Counted from the stretch's first letter, positions 43,109 to 54,255 are shown. The stretch is 64,000 nt of DNA from Actinopolymorpha pittospori (GCF_014873875.1 NZ_JADBEM010000001.1:4154001-4218000); one strand, 5' to 3'. The notes: generated by a model from the letters alone, not told the origin. Made by a program: numbers and translations.

Positions 43109-44338
43109 GTGTTGTTCGTGGGTGATGACTGGGCGGAGTCCCATCACGACATCGAGATCGTGGATGAGGGTGGGCGAAGGTTGGTGCGGCGGCGGGTGCC
43201 GGAAGGGGTGGCCGGGATCGCCGTATTGCACGGGCTGGTCGCTGATCATCTACCCGATCAGGGTGAGCCGGTAGATGTGGTGGTGGGGATCGAGACTGAT
43301 CGGGGCCCGTGGGTGCAGGCGTTGATCGCGGCCGGCTACACCGTCTATGCGGTCAACCCGTTGCAGGCCGCCCGCTACCGGGAACGACACGCAGTCTCCG
43401 GCGCCAAGAGCGATGCCGGGGATGCGCATGTGCTGGCCGAGCTGGTCCGGCTGGACCGTGCCCACCATCGCCCCGTGGCCGGGGACTCCGCGCTGGCCGA
43501 GCACGTCAAGGTGGTGGCCCGGGCGCACCAGTCGCTGGTGTGGTCTCGGCAGCGGCAGACCAACACGCTGCGCTCCACGTTGCGCGAGTTCTACCCCGGC
43601 GCTCTGGCCGCCTTCGACGACCTGGCGAGCCGTGACGCACTCGCCGTGCTCACCCTCGCGCCGACCCCCGCCAAGGGGGCCCGGTTGACCCAGAAGCGGG
43701 TGGAGCAGGTGCTGGCCCGGGCCGGGCGCAAACGTAACCTGCCCGGCACCGCGGAGACGATCGTGACCGCGCTGGCCGCCCAACAGCTACCCGCCCGGGA
43801 GGGTGTCGTCGACGCCTACGCGGCCAGCGTGGCCGCCCTGGTCGCGGTGATCAGCGAACTGTCCCGCCAGATCCAGACCCTGGAGGGTGAGGTGGAGGCG
43901 GGTTTTGGTCGGCACCCGGACGCTGAGATCTACCTGAGCCAGCCAGGGCTCGGCATGACGCTTGGTGCCCGGGTGCTCGCCGAGTTCGGAGACGACCCGC
44001 ACCGCTACACCGACGCCCGCGCCCGCAAGAACTACTCCGGCATGGCGCCGGTTACCAAAGCCTCCGGCAAGAAACGCGTCGTCTTGGCCCGACACGCCCG
44101 CAACCGCCGACTCGCTGATGCGCTCTACCAGCAAGCCTTCGCCGCCTTGGGCGCCTCGCCAGGAGCACGCGCCTACTACGACACCCACCGAGCCCGCGGC
44201 GCCACCCACCACCAAGCCCTACGCACACTCGCCAACCGACTCGTCGGCATCCTCCACGGCTGCCTACGCCACCACACCCCCTACAACGAAACGACCGCCT
44301 GGCCCCCCACCAACCAAACCGATCACCAAGCCGCTTGA
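43109..44338 (+). CDS. IS110 family transposase (DEDD type)
   Basis: A 409-aa recombinase. The N-terminal RuvC-like DEDD domain shows D in VGDDWAESHH (residues 6-7), E in VVVGIETDRG, and the D pair in GAKSDAGDAHVLAELVRLD. The C-terminal Tnp_20 domain has YLSQPGLGMTLGARVLAEFGDDPHRYTDARARKNYSGMAP with the catalytic Ser region. GTG 43109 follows GGGAGG. IS110 enzymes insert precisely without terminal repeats, guided by a bridge RNA. Frame intact, so the element may be active. Confidence 0.93.
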   Translation: MLFVGDDWAESHHDIEIVDEGGRRLVRRRVPEGVAGIAVLHGLVADHLPDQGEPVDVVVGIETDRGPWVQALIAAGYTVYAVNPLQAARYRERHAVSGAKSDAGDAHVLAELVRLDRAHHRPVAGDSALAEHVKVVARAHQSLVWSRQRQTNTLRSTLREFYPGALAAFDDLASRDALAVLTLAPTPAKGARLTQKRVEQVLARAGRKRNLPGTAETIVTALAAQQLPAREGVVDAYAASVAALVAVISELSRQIQTLEGEVEAGFGRHPDAEIYLSQPGLGMTLGARVLAEFGDDPHRYTDARARKNYSGMAPVTKASGKKRVVLARHARNRRLADALYQQAFAALGASPGARAYYDTHRARGATHHQALRTLANRLVGILHGCLRHHTPYNETTAWPPTNQTDHQAA

Positions 44339-44780
44339 CACCTTACGAACGTGGGATGTCTAGCCTGGCGGGCGCCCTGATGAGGCGGACCTAGGAGCAG
44401 TCCGGGGTCTCCTTCGTCGCGAGGACCGCGACGCATCCGCCGAACCTCGCAACGCCGTCGTCGCGCGGCGGCCCTGTCGCAGCACACCGAACCTCGATCC
44501 CGGCACACCGAACCTCGACCGCGGCCCGCCCGGAACGGCAGGCAGCGGCCGGGCAAGCAGGCCGTGGCGTCGGCATCGCAGTCGGTGCAGGATGCGGTTC
44601 GTTTGGATGGCGACCGCGAGGCGGAGAAGTCGCCAGCGCCGGTGCTCCGCGCGAGCGCCCGACAGTGCGGTCAGCGCGGGCTCCGGAGGCCGCGAGTCGG
44701 GCGGGGACGTGTGGGCCACGGCCTAGCCGGCCTCGAGGCCCGGACGCGGTGCGAGCGGCGGTCCGGATCGAACCGCGGGG
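44339..44780. other. Intergenic region, probably contains the IS110 right end
   Basis: No supported gene. GCACACCGAACCTCGA occurs twice at 44482-44497 and 44503-44518 (21-bp period). The right end of the IS110 element should lie soon after 44338 but cannot be fixed. Confidence 0.5.
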
Positions 44781-46034
44781 TCAGCGAACCAGCTGATCAT
44801 AGAACTCCATCACTCGTTCGAGATTCGGTTCCGCGCCGTAGCGCGCGAGGACGGTCTCGGAGTTGGCCCGCCTGGCCGTCGCCGGCACCGTGAGTGCCTC
44901 CACGGTCGCCGCCGTCAACGCCCCGACGTCCCCGTGCGGGACGGCGTAGCCCTGTACCGGAGCGGCCATCAGCTCCTCGGCGTAGGGGAGCTGGTAGACG
45001 ACGGGTACGGCGCCGAGCGCGGTGGCCTCGAGCACGGAGGTCGGCAACCCGGCGCTGTGCCCCGGCGACACGATCACCGACGCGTGCGCGAACAGCTTCC
45101 AGAGTTCGTCCTGCGACATGAAGTCGAGGAGTTCCACCGAGGTGCCGAACGCGTGGGCCTGCTCGACGGCCCGCTGGTCACGTCCGATCCCGACGCAGAC
45201 GATCCGCGCGTCGGGACGCTTGCGCAGGACGCCTGGGATGGTCTCCAGGAAGGTCGCCGCGTCGACGAACGCGCTGATGCCGCGTGGATAGACGACCAGC
45301 GGCCGCCGCTCGCCCTGAGGTCCCCGCGCGAGGACGGCTCGCAGCACGGGAACGTCCAGCCCCATGTTGCCGGGGACGACCAGGCGGGGTGTCGACGCGG
45401 GCAGGCCGAAGGACTCCGCCAGCGGGACGTCGGAGGAGATGTCGGCCATGAAGCCGTCGCAGCGCGTGAGTGTGCGGCGGGCGTGCTCGGCGATCCGCCC
45501 GCGCGCCTGTGCCTGCAGGTCCTGGCCCCAGGTGCTCACGACCATGGGCACCCCCACGTCCGCGAGGGTGGCGCTGATCCCCTCGAAGGGGATGCGCAGC
45601 GCGTGTACGAGGGTCAGTGGTTGTTCGCCGTGTAGTGCCTCGAGCCTGCGCGCGAGCCGGCTCGCCGCCCACAGGTCCAGGGTGGTCTCCACCCCTCCGT
45701 CGCCGGCCGCCACGTCGGTGGGGCGCGGGTCGCCGGGCCGTCCCCGCCCACTCGCTGACCGGGCGAGCGGTGGCCGGACGACTCGTCGCGGAAGGGAGCT
45801 GTTCATCCCCGCGAGGATCGTCTGGCGCCCGACGTTCCAGGCGTCCGTGGGTTCGATCACCCGGAAGCCGCCGCAGTTCGACCGCCAGGCCCAGCGCTGC
45901 GCCCTGGGGAGGCGGCGACTCGACAGCAGCGTTCCGGTGATCCCCGCCCGGGTGAGGTGCATGGCCCAGCGGCGGGCATGGATGCTCCGGCCGTCCGCGA
46001 CCAGGCACATGGTGTTCAGGGCGATCGCGGTCAC
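44781..46034 (-). CDS. Glycosyltransferase family 4
   Basis: A 417-aa retaining glycosyltransferase of the GT-B fold. The N-terminal acceptor domain includes STWGQDLQAQAR, and the donor domain has PRGISAF, SQDELWKLFAHASVIVSPGHSAGLPTSVLEATALG (the E-X7-E-like sugar-nucleotide region) and VPVVYQ. GTG 46034 overlaps the fnlC stop (GTGA), placing it at the end of the polysaccharide operon. It likely adds a sugar to the lipid-linked glycan; donor unknown. Confidence 0.9.
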   Translation of the reverse strand: MTAIALNTMCLVADGRSIHARRWAMHLTRAGITGTLLSSRRLPRAQRWAWRSNCGGFRVIEPTDAWNVGRQTILAGMNSSLPRRVVRPPLARSASGRGRPGDPRPTDVAAGDGGVETTLDLWAASRLARRLEALHGEQPLTLVHALRIPFEGISATLADVGVPMVVSTWGQDLQAQARGRIAEHARRTLTRCDGFMADISSDVPLAESFGLPASTPRLVVPGNMGLDVPVLRAVLARGPQGERRPLVVYPRGISAFVDAATFLETIPGVLRKRPDARIVCVGIGRDQRAVEQAHAFGTSVELLDFMSQDELWKLFAHASVIVSPGHSAGLPTSVLEATALGAVPVVYQLPYAEELMAAPVQGYAVPHGDVGALTAATVEALTVPATARRANSETVLARYGAEPNLERVMEFYDQLVR

Positions 46035-47176
46035 CGGGGAGCCTCGCTCACCCGGATCCCCGCCCACGCGTGGTGCCGGTGCGCGGTCGAGAGAATGAAG
46101 CGGACCGTCCGCCGTGAGGTGTCGCCGATGTCGTACTCGGCCGGGCGGAGGAGCCCGGCTCGTTGGTCCTGGGGCCCGTTCGCGATCTGCGCCGCGACCG
46201 CGTCCTCGACGTCGTCCGGGTGAAGGCCGGTCATGATGATCGCCCCCGCGTCGAGGGCTTCGGGCCGTTCGATCGACTCGCGCAGGGTGACGGCGGGGAA
46301 GCCCAGGATCGCGGACTCCTCGGAGATCGTGCCCGAGTCGGAGAGCACACACGCGGCGTTCAGCTGGAGGTTCACGTAGTCGAGGAACCCGAACGGCTCG
46401 TGGAAGTCGATGCCCTCGGTCGGTTGCGTCGTGGTGAGGCTCGCCAGCCGTTTCCGGGTACGCGGATGGGTCGAGACGAGCACCGGAAGCTGCCAGCGCT
46501 GTCGCACGGCGACGACGCACTCCACCAGCAGGCGCAGCCGCGCCGGATCGTCGACGTTCTCCTCGCGGTGCGCGCTGGCGAGGAAGTAGCGGCCACGTTC
46601 GAGGCCGAGTCGTTCGAGTACGTCGGAGGCCTCGATGCGAGGGCGGTAGTGGTCGAGCACCTCCCGCATCGGCGAACCGGTGAGCAGGATCCGGCGCGGA
46701 TGCAGTCCCTCCGCCAGGAGGTTGCGTCTCGCGTGCTCGGTGTAGACCAGGTTGAAGTCGGCCACGTGGTCGACGAGTCGCCGGTTGGTCTCCTCCGGGA
46801 CGTTCTCGTCGAAGCAGCGGTTGCCCGCCTCCAGGTGGTAGACGGGAATGCGCATCCGCTTCGCCATGACCGCCGCGATGCAGCTGTTCGTGTCGCCGAG
46901 CACGACCACGGCGTCCGGCTCCTCCGCCCGGAGCACGTCCTCGGTCCTGATCAGCGTCTCGCCGAGCACCCGCCCCAGGGAGGAGGTGTCGACGTCGAGG
47001 TAGTGGTCGGGCCTGCGGAGTCCGAGGTCCTCGAAGAAGACCTGGTTGAGGTTGTAGTCGTAGTTCTGGCCGGTATGGACGAGCACGTGGTCGACCGACT
47101 GGTCGAGCCGCGCGATGACCCTGGAGAGCCGGATGATCTCCGGACGGGTCCCGACGATCGTCATCACCTTGATCAT
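46031..47176 (-). CDS. fnlC: UDP-N-acetylglucosamine 2-epimerase family enzyme (FnlC/WbjD type)
   Basis: A 381-aa epimerase. N-terminal KVMTIVGTRPEIIRLSRVIARLD, then HTGQNYDYNLNQVFFEDLGLR, the catalytic region HLEAGNRCFDENVPEETNRRLVDHVAD and SAHREENVDD are those of WecB-like enzymes and best match the FnlC/WbjD subgroup, which makes UDP-L-FucNAc (with FnlA and FnlB) by 2-epimerisation of UDP-2-acetamido-2,6-dideoxy-L-talose. Its ATG overlaps the stop of the chimeric remnant of fnlA and fnlB, consistent with the normal fnlA-fnlB-fnlC order having lost its first two genes. Confidence 0.88.
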   Translation of the reverse strand: MIKVMTIVGTRPEIIRLSRVIARLDQSVDHVLVHTGQNYDYNLNQVFFEDLGLRRPDHYLDVDTSSLGRVLGETLIRTEDVLRAEEPDAVVVLGDTNSCIAAVMAKRMRIPVYHLEAGNRCFDENVPEETNRRLVDHVADFNLVYTEHARRNLLAEGLHPRRILLTGSPMREVLDHYRPRIEASDVLERLGLERGRYFLASAHREENVDDPARLRLLVECVVAVRQRWQLPVLVSTHPRTRKRLASLTTTQPTEGIDFHEPFGFLDYVNLQLNAACVLSDSGTISEESAILGFPAVTLRESIERPEALDAGAIIMTGLHPDDVEDAVAAQIANGPQDQRAGLLRPAEYDIGDTSRRTVRFILSTAHRHHAWAGIRVSEAPR

Positions 47177-47505
47177 GGGGTCACCTCGGCGTTCACCCCG
47201 GCCCGCACGGCGGCGGTCGGCTCGACAGGCTCGGCGAACGTGTCGGGTCGGTCCGGGTCGAAGATTGTGTGGGTCCAGAAGAGGGTGACGAGTTCGCCGC
47301 GGCCGGTGTTGGTGACGTCGTGCACCCACAGGGTGGGCAGGTCGACCACCTCGTCCCGGCTCAGTACGCGAACCTCGCTGACGTCGGTGCGCAGGAGCCG
47401 GCGGACCATCGTGGAGCCGAAGGAGCCGGTGCCTCCGGTCACCAGGACACAACCGAAGTCCACCGGCGACGCCGTGCGGTGGATGCCCTCGCTGAGTGCG
47501 GTCAC
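47173..47505 (-). pseudogene. fnlA'-fnlB' chimera left by an internal deletion
   Basis: A 110-codon frame joins two unrelated halves. Residues 18-52 (CVLVTGGTGSFGSTMVRRLL...VRVLSRDE) are the N-terminus of a FnlA/CapD-type UDP-GlcNAc 4,6-dehydratase. From about residue 53 it reads VVDLPTLWVHDVTNTGRGEL, VTLFWTHTIFDPDRPDTFAE, the C-terminal cupin end of FnlB/CapF. Intact FnlA and FnlB are about 340 and 370 aa, so roughly 1.8 kb is missing at about 47349. The frame is preserved and overlaps neighbours by 4 bp on both sides, so it is still translated, but it cannot be an active enzyme. UDP-L-FucNAc synthesis is therefore broken unless copies exist elsewhere. Confidence 0.85.
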
Positions 47506-48461
47506 GCGCTCGTCCCCCTCCGATCCTCAGATCTCACGGCGCCGGCCAACTCCTGCCAGGCCTGGACCCCGAGCGGTGCGCGCCAGCCCTTGCCGGCCAG
47601 CCAGCCCTCCGCCTGCGCCTGGCCGAACCAGACCATCTCCAGTCGGCGCGCCTGGCCGGCGACCCGGCTGGACCGGGCGCCGATGCCGCCAGCGGTGTCG
47701 ACCAGGCTCCGCGCGAGGACTGTCGGCAGGTGCCGGGGCTCCTTCCCACCGAGGATGCGGAGCAGGCCGGCGGTGGTCAGGCCTTCCGACGGTTGCAGGA
47801 CGATCTCGGGCGGAGACTCCGGGCACACCGCGACGTAGCCGATCGCCGCACCGACGTTGCCGAGGAGAACCTGCGGGGTCGGGCTCCTCCCTGTCCCTGC
47901 GACTGACGCGAGCCCGGAGGCGGCGAAGCGCGCGAGGCTTCGGGTCACCGACCGGTCGGGTCCGTGCACGGAGGTGGGGCGGAAGAGCACGGTGTGCGGG
48001 CGGGAACCCAACCGGCGTAGGCACTCCTCACCGAAGGCCTTCGACCGGGAGTACGCCGAGAAGGGAAACAGGTTCGGCGACTCGTCGAGTCGCGCCACCC
48101 TCCCCTGGACCGCGGCCGAGCTCACGTGGACCAGCCGCTGGACGCCGGCCCGCCGGCACGCGCGCTGCACGAGCAACGGCAGCAGGGCGTTCGCTCCGCA
48201 CAGCGCCCGCCAGGCGGGCCCGGTCGCGTCGGCGAGCGTGGCGGCGTTGACGACACAGTGGGCACCGCGCAGGAACCTCGTGAGGTCCGTCACGACGCCG
48301 TCGTAGGCCGAGGCCTCCTCGATGATCGCGTCAGCTGACGTGCCGGCCGCCACCAGTCGCGGGGCCCGGATGACCCGGACGTCGGCGCCGCACTGGCGCA
48401 GGTGGGAGCTGACCGCGGAGCCGACGAACCCGCTCGCGCCCAGGACGGCGATGCTCGTCAC
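47502..48461 (-). CDS. NAD-dependent epimerase/dehydratase
   Basis: A 319-aa extended SDR. Rossmann motif VLGASGFVGSAVSSHLR (6-22), a middle VHVSSAAVQG and YSRSK (catalytic Tyr-Lys), and VHGPDRSVTR in the substrate region, as in UDP-sugar 4-epimerases or reductases. It is coupled by 4-bp overlaps (GTGA) to the WecA-type gene upstream and the fnlA'-fnlB' chimera downstream. Probably makes or reduces a nucleotide sugar for this glycan, similar in position to WbpK/WbjF-type genes. Confidence 0.9.
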   Translation of the reverse strand: MTSIAVLGASGFVGSAVSSHLRQCGADVRVIRAPRLVAAGTSADAIIEEASAYDGVVTDLTRFLRGAHCVVNAATLADATGPAWRALCGANALLPLLVQRACRRAGVQRLVHVSSAAVQGRVARLDESPNLFPFSAYSRSKAFGEECLRRLGSRPHTVLFRPTSVHGPDRSVTRSLARFAASGLASVAGTGRSPTPQVLLGNVGAAIGYVAVCPESPPEIVLQPSEGLTTAGLLRILGGKEPRHLPTVLARSLVDTAGGIGARSSRVAGQARRLEMVWFGQAQAEGWLAGKGWRAPLGVQAWQELAGAVRSEDRRGTSA

Positions 48462-49542
48462 CTCACCGCTCCGCGGCCGTGGTCGGATGGGCGGCCGCGC
48501 CCGGTTCGGGGCGGTACCACTGGCTGAGGAAACCGATCTTCACGGCGTGGTCGACCCCTCGGTGTCGGCGCGGTGCCGTGGATCGCCCGTGGCAACAGCA
48601 GGTAGCAGGCGGCGCCGATGAGGAGGATCAGCGCGCCGACGATCACGCCGACGCTGCTCGTCACCGTCGCCGCCGCACAGCACATGAGTGCTGCCACCGC
48701 CGAGACGAGGGAGGACTGGACATGGCTCCAGCCACCGTCCACCAGACGCTGGTAGACGTGCTCGCGGTGGGCCTCCCACCAGGGCCGCCCGGACAGGATC
48801 CGCCGGGCGAGGGTCCAACCGGTGTCGAGGACGTACACCAGCAACGGCGCGAACGCGGTCCACAGCGGTACGCCGGAGACCACCGCCCACAGGGCGAGAC
48901 CCGCGAGGGACATGCCGATCGCGTAGCTGCCGACGTCACCGAGGAAGACGCGGGCCCGCGGCACGTTCCAGGGCAGGAAACCCGCCGCAGCGCCGGCCAC
49001 CGCGAGGCTGAGGGTCGGCAGGTGCGGGACGTCCCAGTGCCAGCCGACGTACGCGAACCACCCGCCGGCCACGACCGCGTTGAGCGCGGAGATCCCGTTG
49101 ATGCCGTCCATGAAGTTGTAGGCGTTGGTGAACCCGGCCAGCCAGATCGCGGCAGCCACGATCCCGCCGGCGAGGCTGAGGCCGACCAGGTCGGTCCTCG
49201 ACCACAGGATCCACAGGGCGAGCCACAGCGCGATGCCGAACTGGATGGACGACCGTGGCATGACCCCGAGACCGCGCATGTCGTCGAGCAGGCCGAGAAG
49301 CGCGAAGAGGCCGAGTGCGACGACGGCGATCAACCAGGGTACGGGCAGCCCAGCGAGCCAGCCGGCGACGACGCCGAGCCACGTCCCCGCCACCACGGCG
49401 ACCCCGCCGCCGCGAGCGGTCGGCGCGAGGTGGGACGAACGGCCGTTCGGGACGTCCATGAGGTACCGGCGTAGGAAAGGCAGCAGGACGCCCTGCAGCC
49501 CGAGGCTCGCGAGACCCGCGGCGAGGACGATTGTCACGTGGG

Positions 49543-49546
<4 letters not shown>
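48458..49546 (-). CDS. Undecaprenyl-phosphate N-acetylhexosaminyl-1-phosphate transferase (WecA/WbpL type)
   Basis: A 362-aa polytopic membrane enzyme of the GT4/MraY family that starts glycan synthesis on lipid carrier. It has the Mg2+-binding LLGLLDDMRGLG (about 83-94), NAYNFMDGINGISA (about 141-154), FLGDVGSYAIG (about 201-211), and the C-terminal HREHVYQRLVDGGWSH loop. Ten or so helices. Coupled to the PglF/WbpM-type gene by ATGA. The lower-specificity group that includes WbpL uses UDP-FucNAc or UDP-QuiNAc, fitting the neighbouring fnl genes. Confidence 0.92.
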
Positions 49547-51255
<1,709 letters not shown>

Positions 51256-51605
51256 TCGCTCTCTCAACACATCTCCCGTCGAGGCCCCGGCCACACGGTC
51301 AGAGGTTTGTCGCGTCAAGTGATGGAGGGACTGTGAGATGCAATGGTGGCCGCTGGAGCCTGATCGGTTCGCCCGCAGGTGGGAGTCCTAATGTTCTGGT
51401 CGCCGGGCAGGCGTGGTGCGCCGACGTTCACCCACCGCGGCACCTTCCGCGGACGCCTTGATGCAGCAATGTCAGCGGCACCGGTGCCGCTCTTGGACAC
51501 TCCGGGAGCGATGCCCTGCCACTAGGTTGATCGTTGGAGACGCGCGCCGCGGCGTCGCGGACGCGGGTCCATGACCGACGAGGTGTGGGAGAGAGGTTCG
51601 CGTCC
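51256..51605. other. Divergent promoter region
   Basis: About 350 bp between the polysaccharide operon and the SDR gene on the other strand. It probably holds both promoters; the GAGAGAG ribosome binding site for the dehydratase starts here. No other gene is seen. Confidence 0.6.
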
Positions 51606-52373
51606 ATGGGTTTGGAGTCGTTCGAGCTCGACGGCCGGGTCGCACTGGTGACCGGCGGCAACCGTGGCCTGGGGCTGGTGATGGCCAACGCCTTGGCCTC
51701 GGCCGGCGCGGAGGTCGCCGTGGTCAGTCGCCAACAGGAACAGGCCGAGCAGGCCGCGACCGAAATCGGCAAGGCGTCCGGACGCCGGACCCTCGGCATC
51801 GCCGCCGACGTCACCCGGGCAGATCAGGTCGAAGCGATGGTCGAACGCGTGGTCGAGACGTTCGGGCGCATCGACATCCTGATCAACAACGCGGGCATCA
51901 ACATCCGAAAGCCGATCGAGCAGTTCGACGAGGAGAGCTGGGACCTCGTCCAGGCCACCAACCTCAAGGCGCCCTACCTGTGCGCGCGGGCGGTCTCCCC
52001 GCACATGAAGGCGCAGCGGTACGGACGAGTGATCAACATCGGGTCCATGCTGGGCGTGACCGCACTGCCCGAACGCGGCGCCTACTGCTCCAGCAAGGCG
52101 GCGGTGATCCAGCTCACCAAGGTGCTCGCCCTGGAGTGGGCCGGGCACGGAATCACGGTCAACGCGCTGTGTCCAGGGCCGTTCGCCACCGACCTGAACA
52201 TCCCGGTACTCGAGAACCCCGAGACCAACAAGTACTTCGTCGACCGAATCCCGTTGGGACGTTGGGGAAACCCCGAAGAGATCGGCGGCGCGGCGATCTT
52301 CCTCGCCTCGGCCGCCGCCAGCTTCATGACCGGCTCGGAGCTGGTCATCGACGGAGGGTGGACCGCGCAGTGA
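51606..52373 (+). CDS. SDR family oxidoreductase (gluconate 5-dehydrogenase-like)
   Basis: A 255-aa classical SDR. TGGNRGLG is at about 16-23, NNAGINIRKP near 93, catalytic Ser (NIGSMLG), YCSSKAA (Tyr-X3-Lys) and GPFATDLN loop. The sequence resembles gluconate 5-dehydrogenase and 2-keto-3-deoxy-gluconate dehydrogenase-type SDRs. ATG 51606 has a GGGAGAGAGG site. It starts an apparent operon (SDR, isomerase, SDR, TarD-like dehydratase, FmdA-like hydrolase), the first three overlapping by 4 bp. Confidence 0.9.
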   Translation: MGLESFELDGRVALVTGGNRGLGLVMANALASAGAEVAVVSRQQEQAEQAATEIGKASGRRTLGIAADVTRADQVEAMVERVVETFGRIDILINNAGINIRKPIEQFDEESWDLVQATNLKAPYLCARAVSPHMKAQRYGRVINIGSMLGVTALPERGAYCSSKAAVIQLTKVLALEWAGHGITVNALCPGPFATDLNIPVLENPETNKYFVDRIPLGRWGNPEEIGGAAIFLASAAASFMTGSELVIDGGWTAQ

Positions 52374-53422
52374 GCGCCACAGGCAGTTCTACGGACAGCC
52401 CTACGCACAGCCCGGCGAAGAGCCGCACGATGAGAGTGGGCCTGTCCGTCTACGGCACCACCTACAGCATGGGACTGAACCGCTCGGCCGCTCGGCCGCG
52501 GATCACCGCACGCGGTCTGATGGACCAGGCACTCGGCCTCGGCCTGACCGGCGTCGAACTCCCCGCGACGATGCTCGAGGGCGGGGACATCCAGGAGCTT
52601 CGCAAGTACGCCACTGAGAACTCCCTGTTCATCACCGTCGACACCGGCGGGTACGACCCGGCGGCGCTCGCCAAGGTGTTCGAGCTGGCGGCCGAGGTCG
52701 GCTCGCCGACGGTCCGCACGGTGGTTGGTGGCGCGAAGATCGGTGGTGACCGGCGGCCGCTCGCGGGCCGCTGGCAGCCCTTCCTCGCCGAGGTGGGTGA
52801 GAAGCTCACGGCCGCGGCGCGTGAGGCGGAGCGGGTCGGGGTCACCCTCGCGGTGGAAAACCACCAGGACCTCGCGTCGGAGGAGTTGCTGTGGCTGTGT
52901 GAGTCGATCGGCTCGCCCCACTTCGGCATCAACCTCGACACCGGCAACCCGCTCGGCACCGCAGAGGAGCCGATCGACTACTTCCGCCGAGTGGCGCCGT
53001 ACGTCAAGAACGTGCACCTGAAGGACTACTGGACCTACCTGAGCGAGGAGGGCTACCGGCTCGTCCGGTGCCCGATCGGTCACGGGATCACCGACTTCCC
53101 GACGCTGCTCGACATCCTCGACGCGGAGTCGCCGGGTGTGACGATGGCGATCGAGCTCGGTGCGCTGGAGGCACGCCACATCCGGGTGCTGGCCGCCGAC
53201 TTCTGGCCCGACTATCCGGCCCGGTCCTCCGCTCAGCTGGCCGAGGCGCTCCGGGTCGTGTACGCCAACGCGAGAGGCGGCGGCGACTGGCGGACGCCGT
53301 TCGAACGCGGCGAGTCGGTCGAGGAGATCGTGGCCTACGAACAGCGGCAGCTCCTCCAGAGCGTCGCCTACGTCCGCGCACTGCAGACCGCCATTCCCAC
53401 CTCGAACGGGAGCGCCTCATGA
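52370..53422 (+). CDS. Sugar phosphate isomerase/epimerase (xylose isomerase-like TIM barrel)
   Basis: A 350-aa TIM-barrel protein of the AP_endonuc_2 family. It has VRVGLSVYGTTY-like N-terminus, LAVENHQD and NLDTGNPLG with metal-binding Glu and Asp, VKNVHLKDYW (His-Asp pair) and PIGHGITDFP. The GTG start at 52370 overlaps the SDR stop (GTGA); ATG 52430 is a shorter alternative. Members isomerise or epimerise sugars and inositols, so it likely acts on the same substrate as the flanking dehydrogenases. Confidence 0.88.
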   Translation: MSATGSSTDSPTHSPAKSRTMRVGLSVYGTTYSMGLNRSAARPRITARGLMDQALGLGLTGVELPATMLEGGDIQELRKYATENSLFITVDTGGYDPAALAKVFELAAEVGSPTVRTVVGGAKIGGDRRPLAGRWQPFLAEVGEKLTAAAREAERVGVTLAVENHQDLASEELLWLCESIGSPHFGINLDTGNPLGTAEEPIDYFRRVAPYVKNVHLKDYWTYLSEEGYRLVRCPIGHGITDFPTLLDILDAESPGVTMAIELGALEARHIRVLAADFWPDYPARSSAQLAEALRVVYANARGGGDWRTPFERGESVEEIVAYEQRQLLQSVAYVRALQTAIPTSNGSAS

Positions 53423-54198
53423 CGACCGAGGACCTGACCGGGAAGGTCGCGCTGGTCACCGGCTCGAGCCGTGGCCTCGGCCGCCACTACGCGCTGGAGC
53501 TGGCGCGCCGCGGTGCCGACGTCGCGATCCACGACGTCAACGCCACCGCCGCCGCGCAGTTCGGCGAGGCGGAGTCGGGCCCGAGCGTGGCCGACGAGAT
53601 CCGGGCGCTCGGTCACAAGTCCGGGTTCTTCACCGCCGACCTGACCGACGCCGCGGCGACGGAGAAGCTGATGGGGGAGGTGATCGACGCGCTCGGGCAG
53701 ATCGACATCCTGATCAACAACGCGGGCGGCGACATGGGTGCCCGCACCCCCCGTCCGGACCCGAACAACGCGCTCGACATCGATCCCGACGACATTCGCT
53801 CGGTCGTCGAACGCAACGTGCTCACGACGATGTACGCGTGCAAGTACGCCGGACAGCACATGCGCGGTCGGCGTACCGGCAAGATCATCAACGTCGGCTC
53901 GGTTGCCGGCCACGTCGCGGCACGCAACGGCATCATCTACGCGGCCGCCAAGGCGGCGAACTCCCACTACACCCGGTGCCTGGCCGAGGAACTCCGGCCC
54001 TTCGACGTCAACGTCAACTGCATCGCACCCACCGCGACCTACACCGGCAGGTTCCTCGCCACCCGCACGGTGGCCGACCAGTCGGAGCGGTCGCGGCTGC
54101 AACAGGTCGCGCAGCCGGAGGACATGGCCGCCATCGTGTTGTTCCTGGCCGGACCCGCGTCCGACCACCTCACCGGCGAGACGATCGTGTGCTGGTGA
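53419..54198 (+). CDS. SDR family oxidoreductase
   Basis: A 259-aa SDR with TGSSRGLGRHYALELARRG, NNAGGDMGAR, NVGSVAGH, and YAAAKAANSHYTRCLAEEL (Tyr-X3-Lys). ATG 53419 overlaps the isomerase stop (ATGA). Second dehydrogenase of the hydroxy-acid operon. An insert at about 45-65 gives it a longer cofactor loop than usual. Confidence 0.9.
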   Translation: MTTEDLTGKVALVTGSSRGLGRHYALELARRGADVAIHDVNATAAAQFGEAESGPSVADEIRALGHKSGFFTADLTDAAATEKLMGEVIDALGQIDILINNAGGDMGARTPRPDPNNALDIDPDDIRSVVERNVLTTMYACKYAGQHMRGRRTGKIINVGSVAGHVAARNGIIYAAAKAANSHYTRCLAEELRPFDVNVNCIAPTATYTGRFLATRTVADQSERSRLQQVAQPEDMAAIVLFLAGPASDHLTGETIVCW

Positions 54199-54255
54199 CA
54201 TAGTCCTGTCGGAGACGAATCGCCCAGCCACTGCGACAGGTAGGACAACGCGCAC

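Noticed and set aside
42713..43249. A 178-codon minus-strand frame across the MITE-like element and IS110 left end
   Set aside because: Composition is Pro/Arg/His-rich and it crosses the element boundary and the transposase start.
44360..44719. A 119-codon minus-strand frame after the IS110 gene
   Set aside because: Contains the 16-bp direct repeat and Arg/Ser-rich text with no domain; treated as intergenic.
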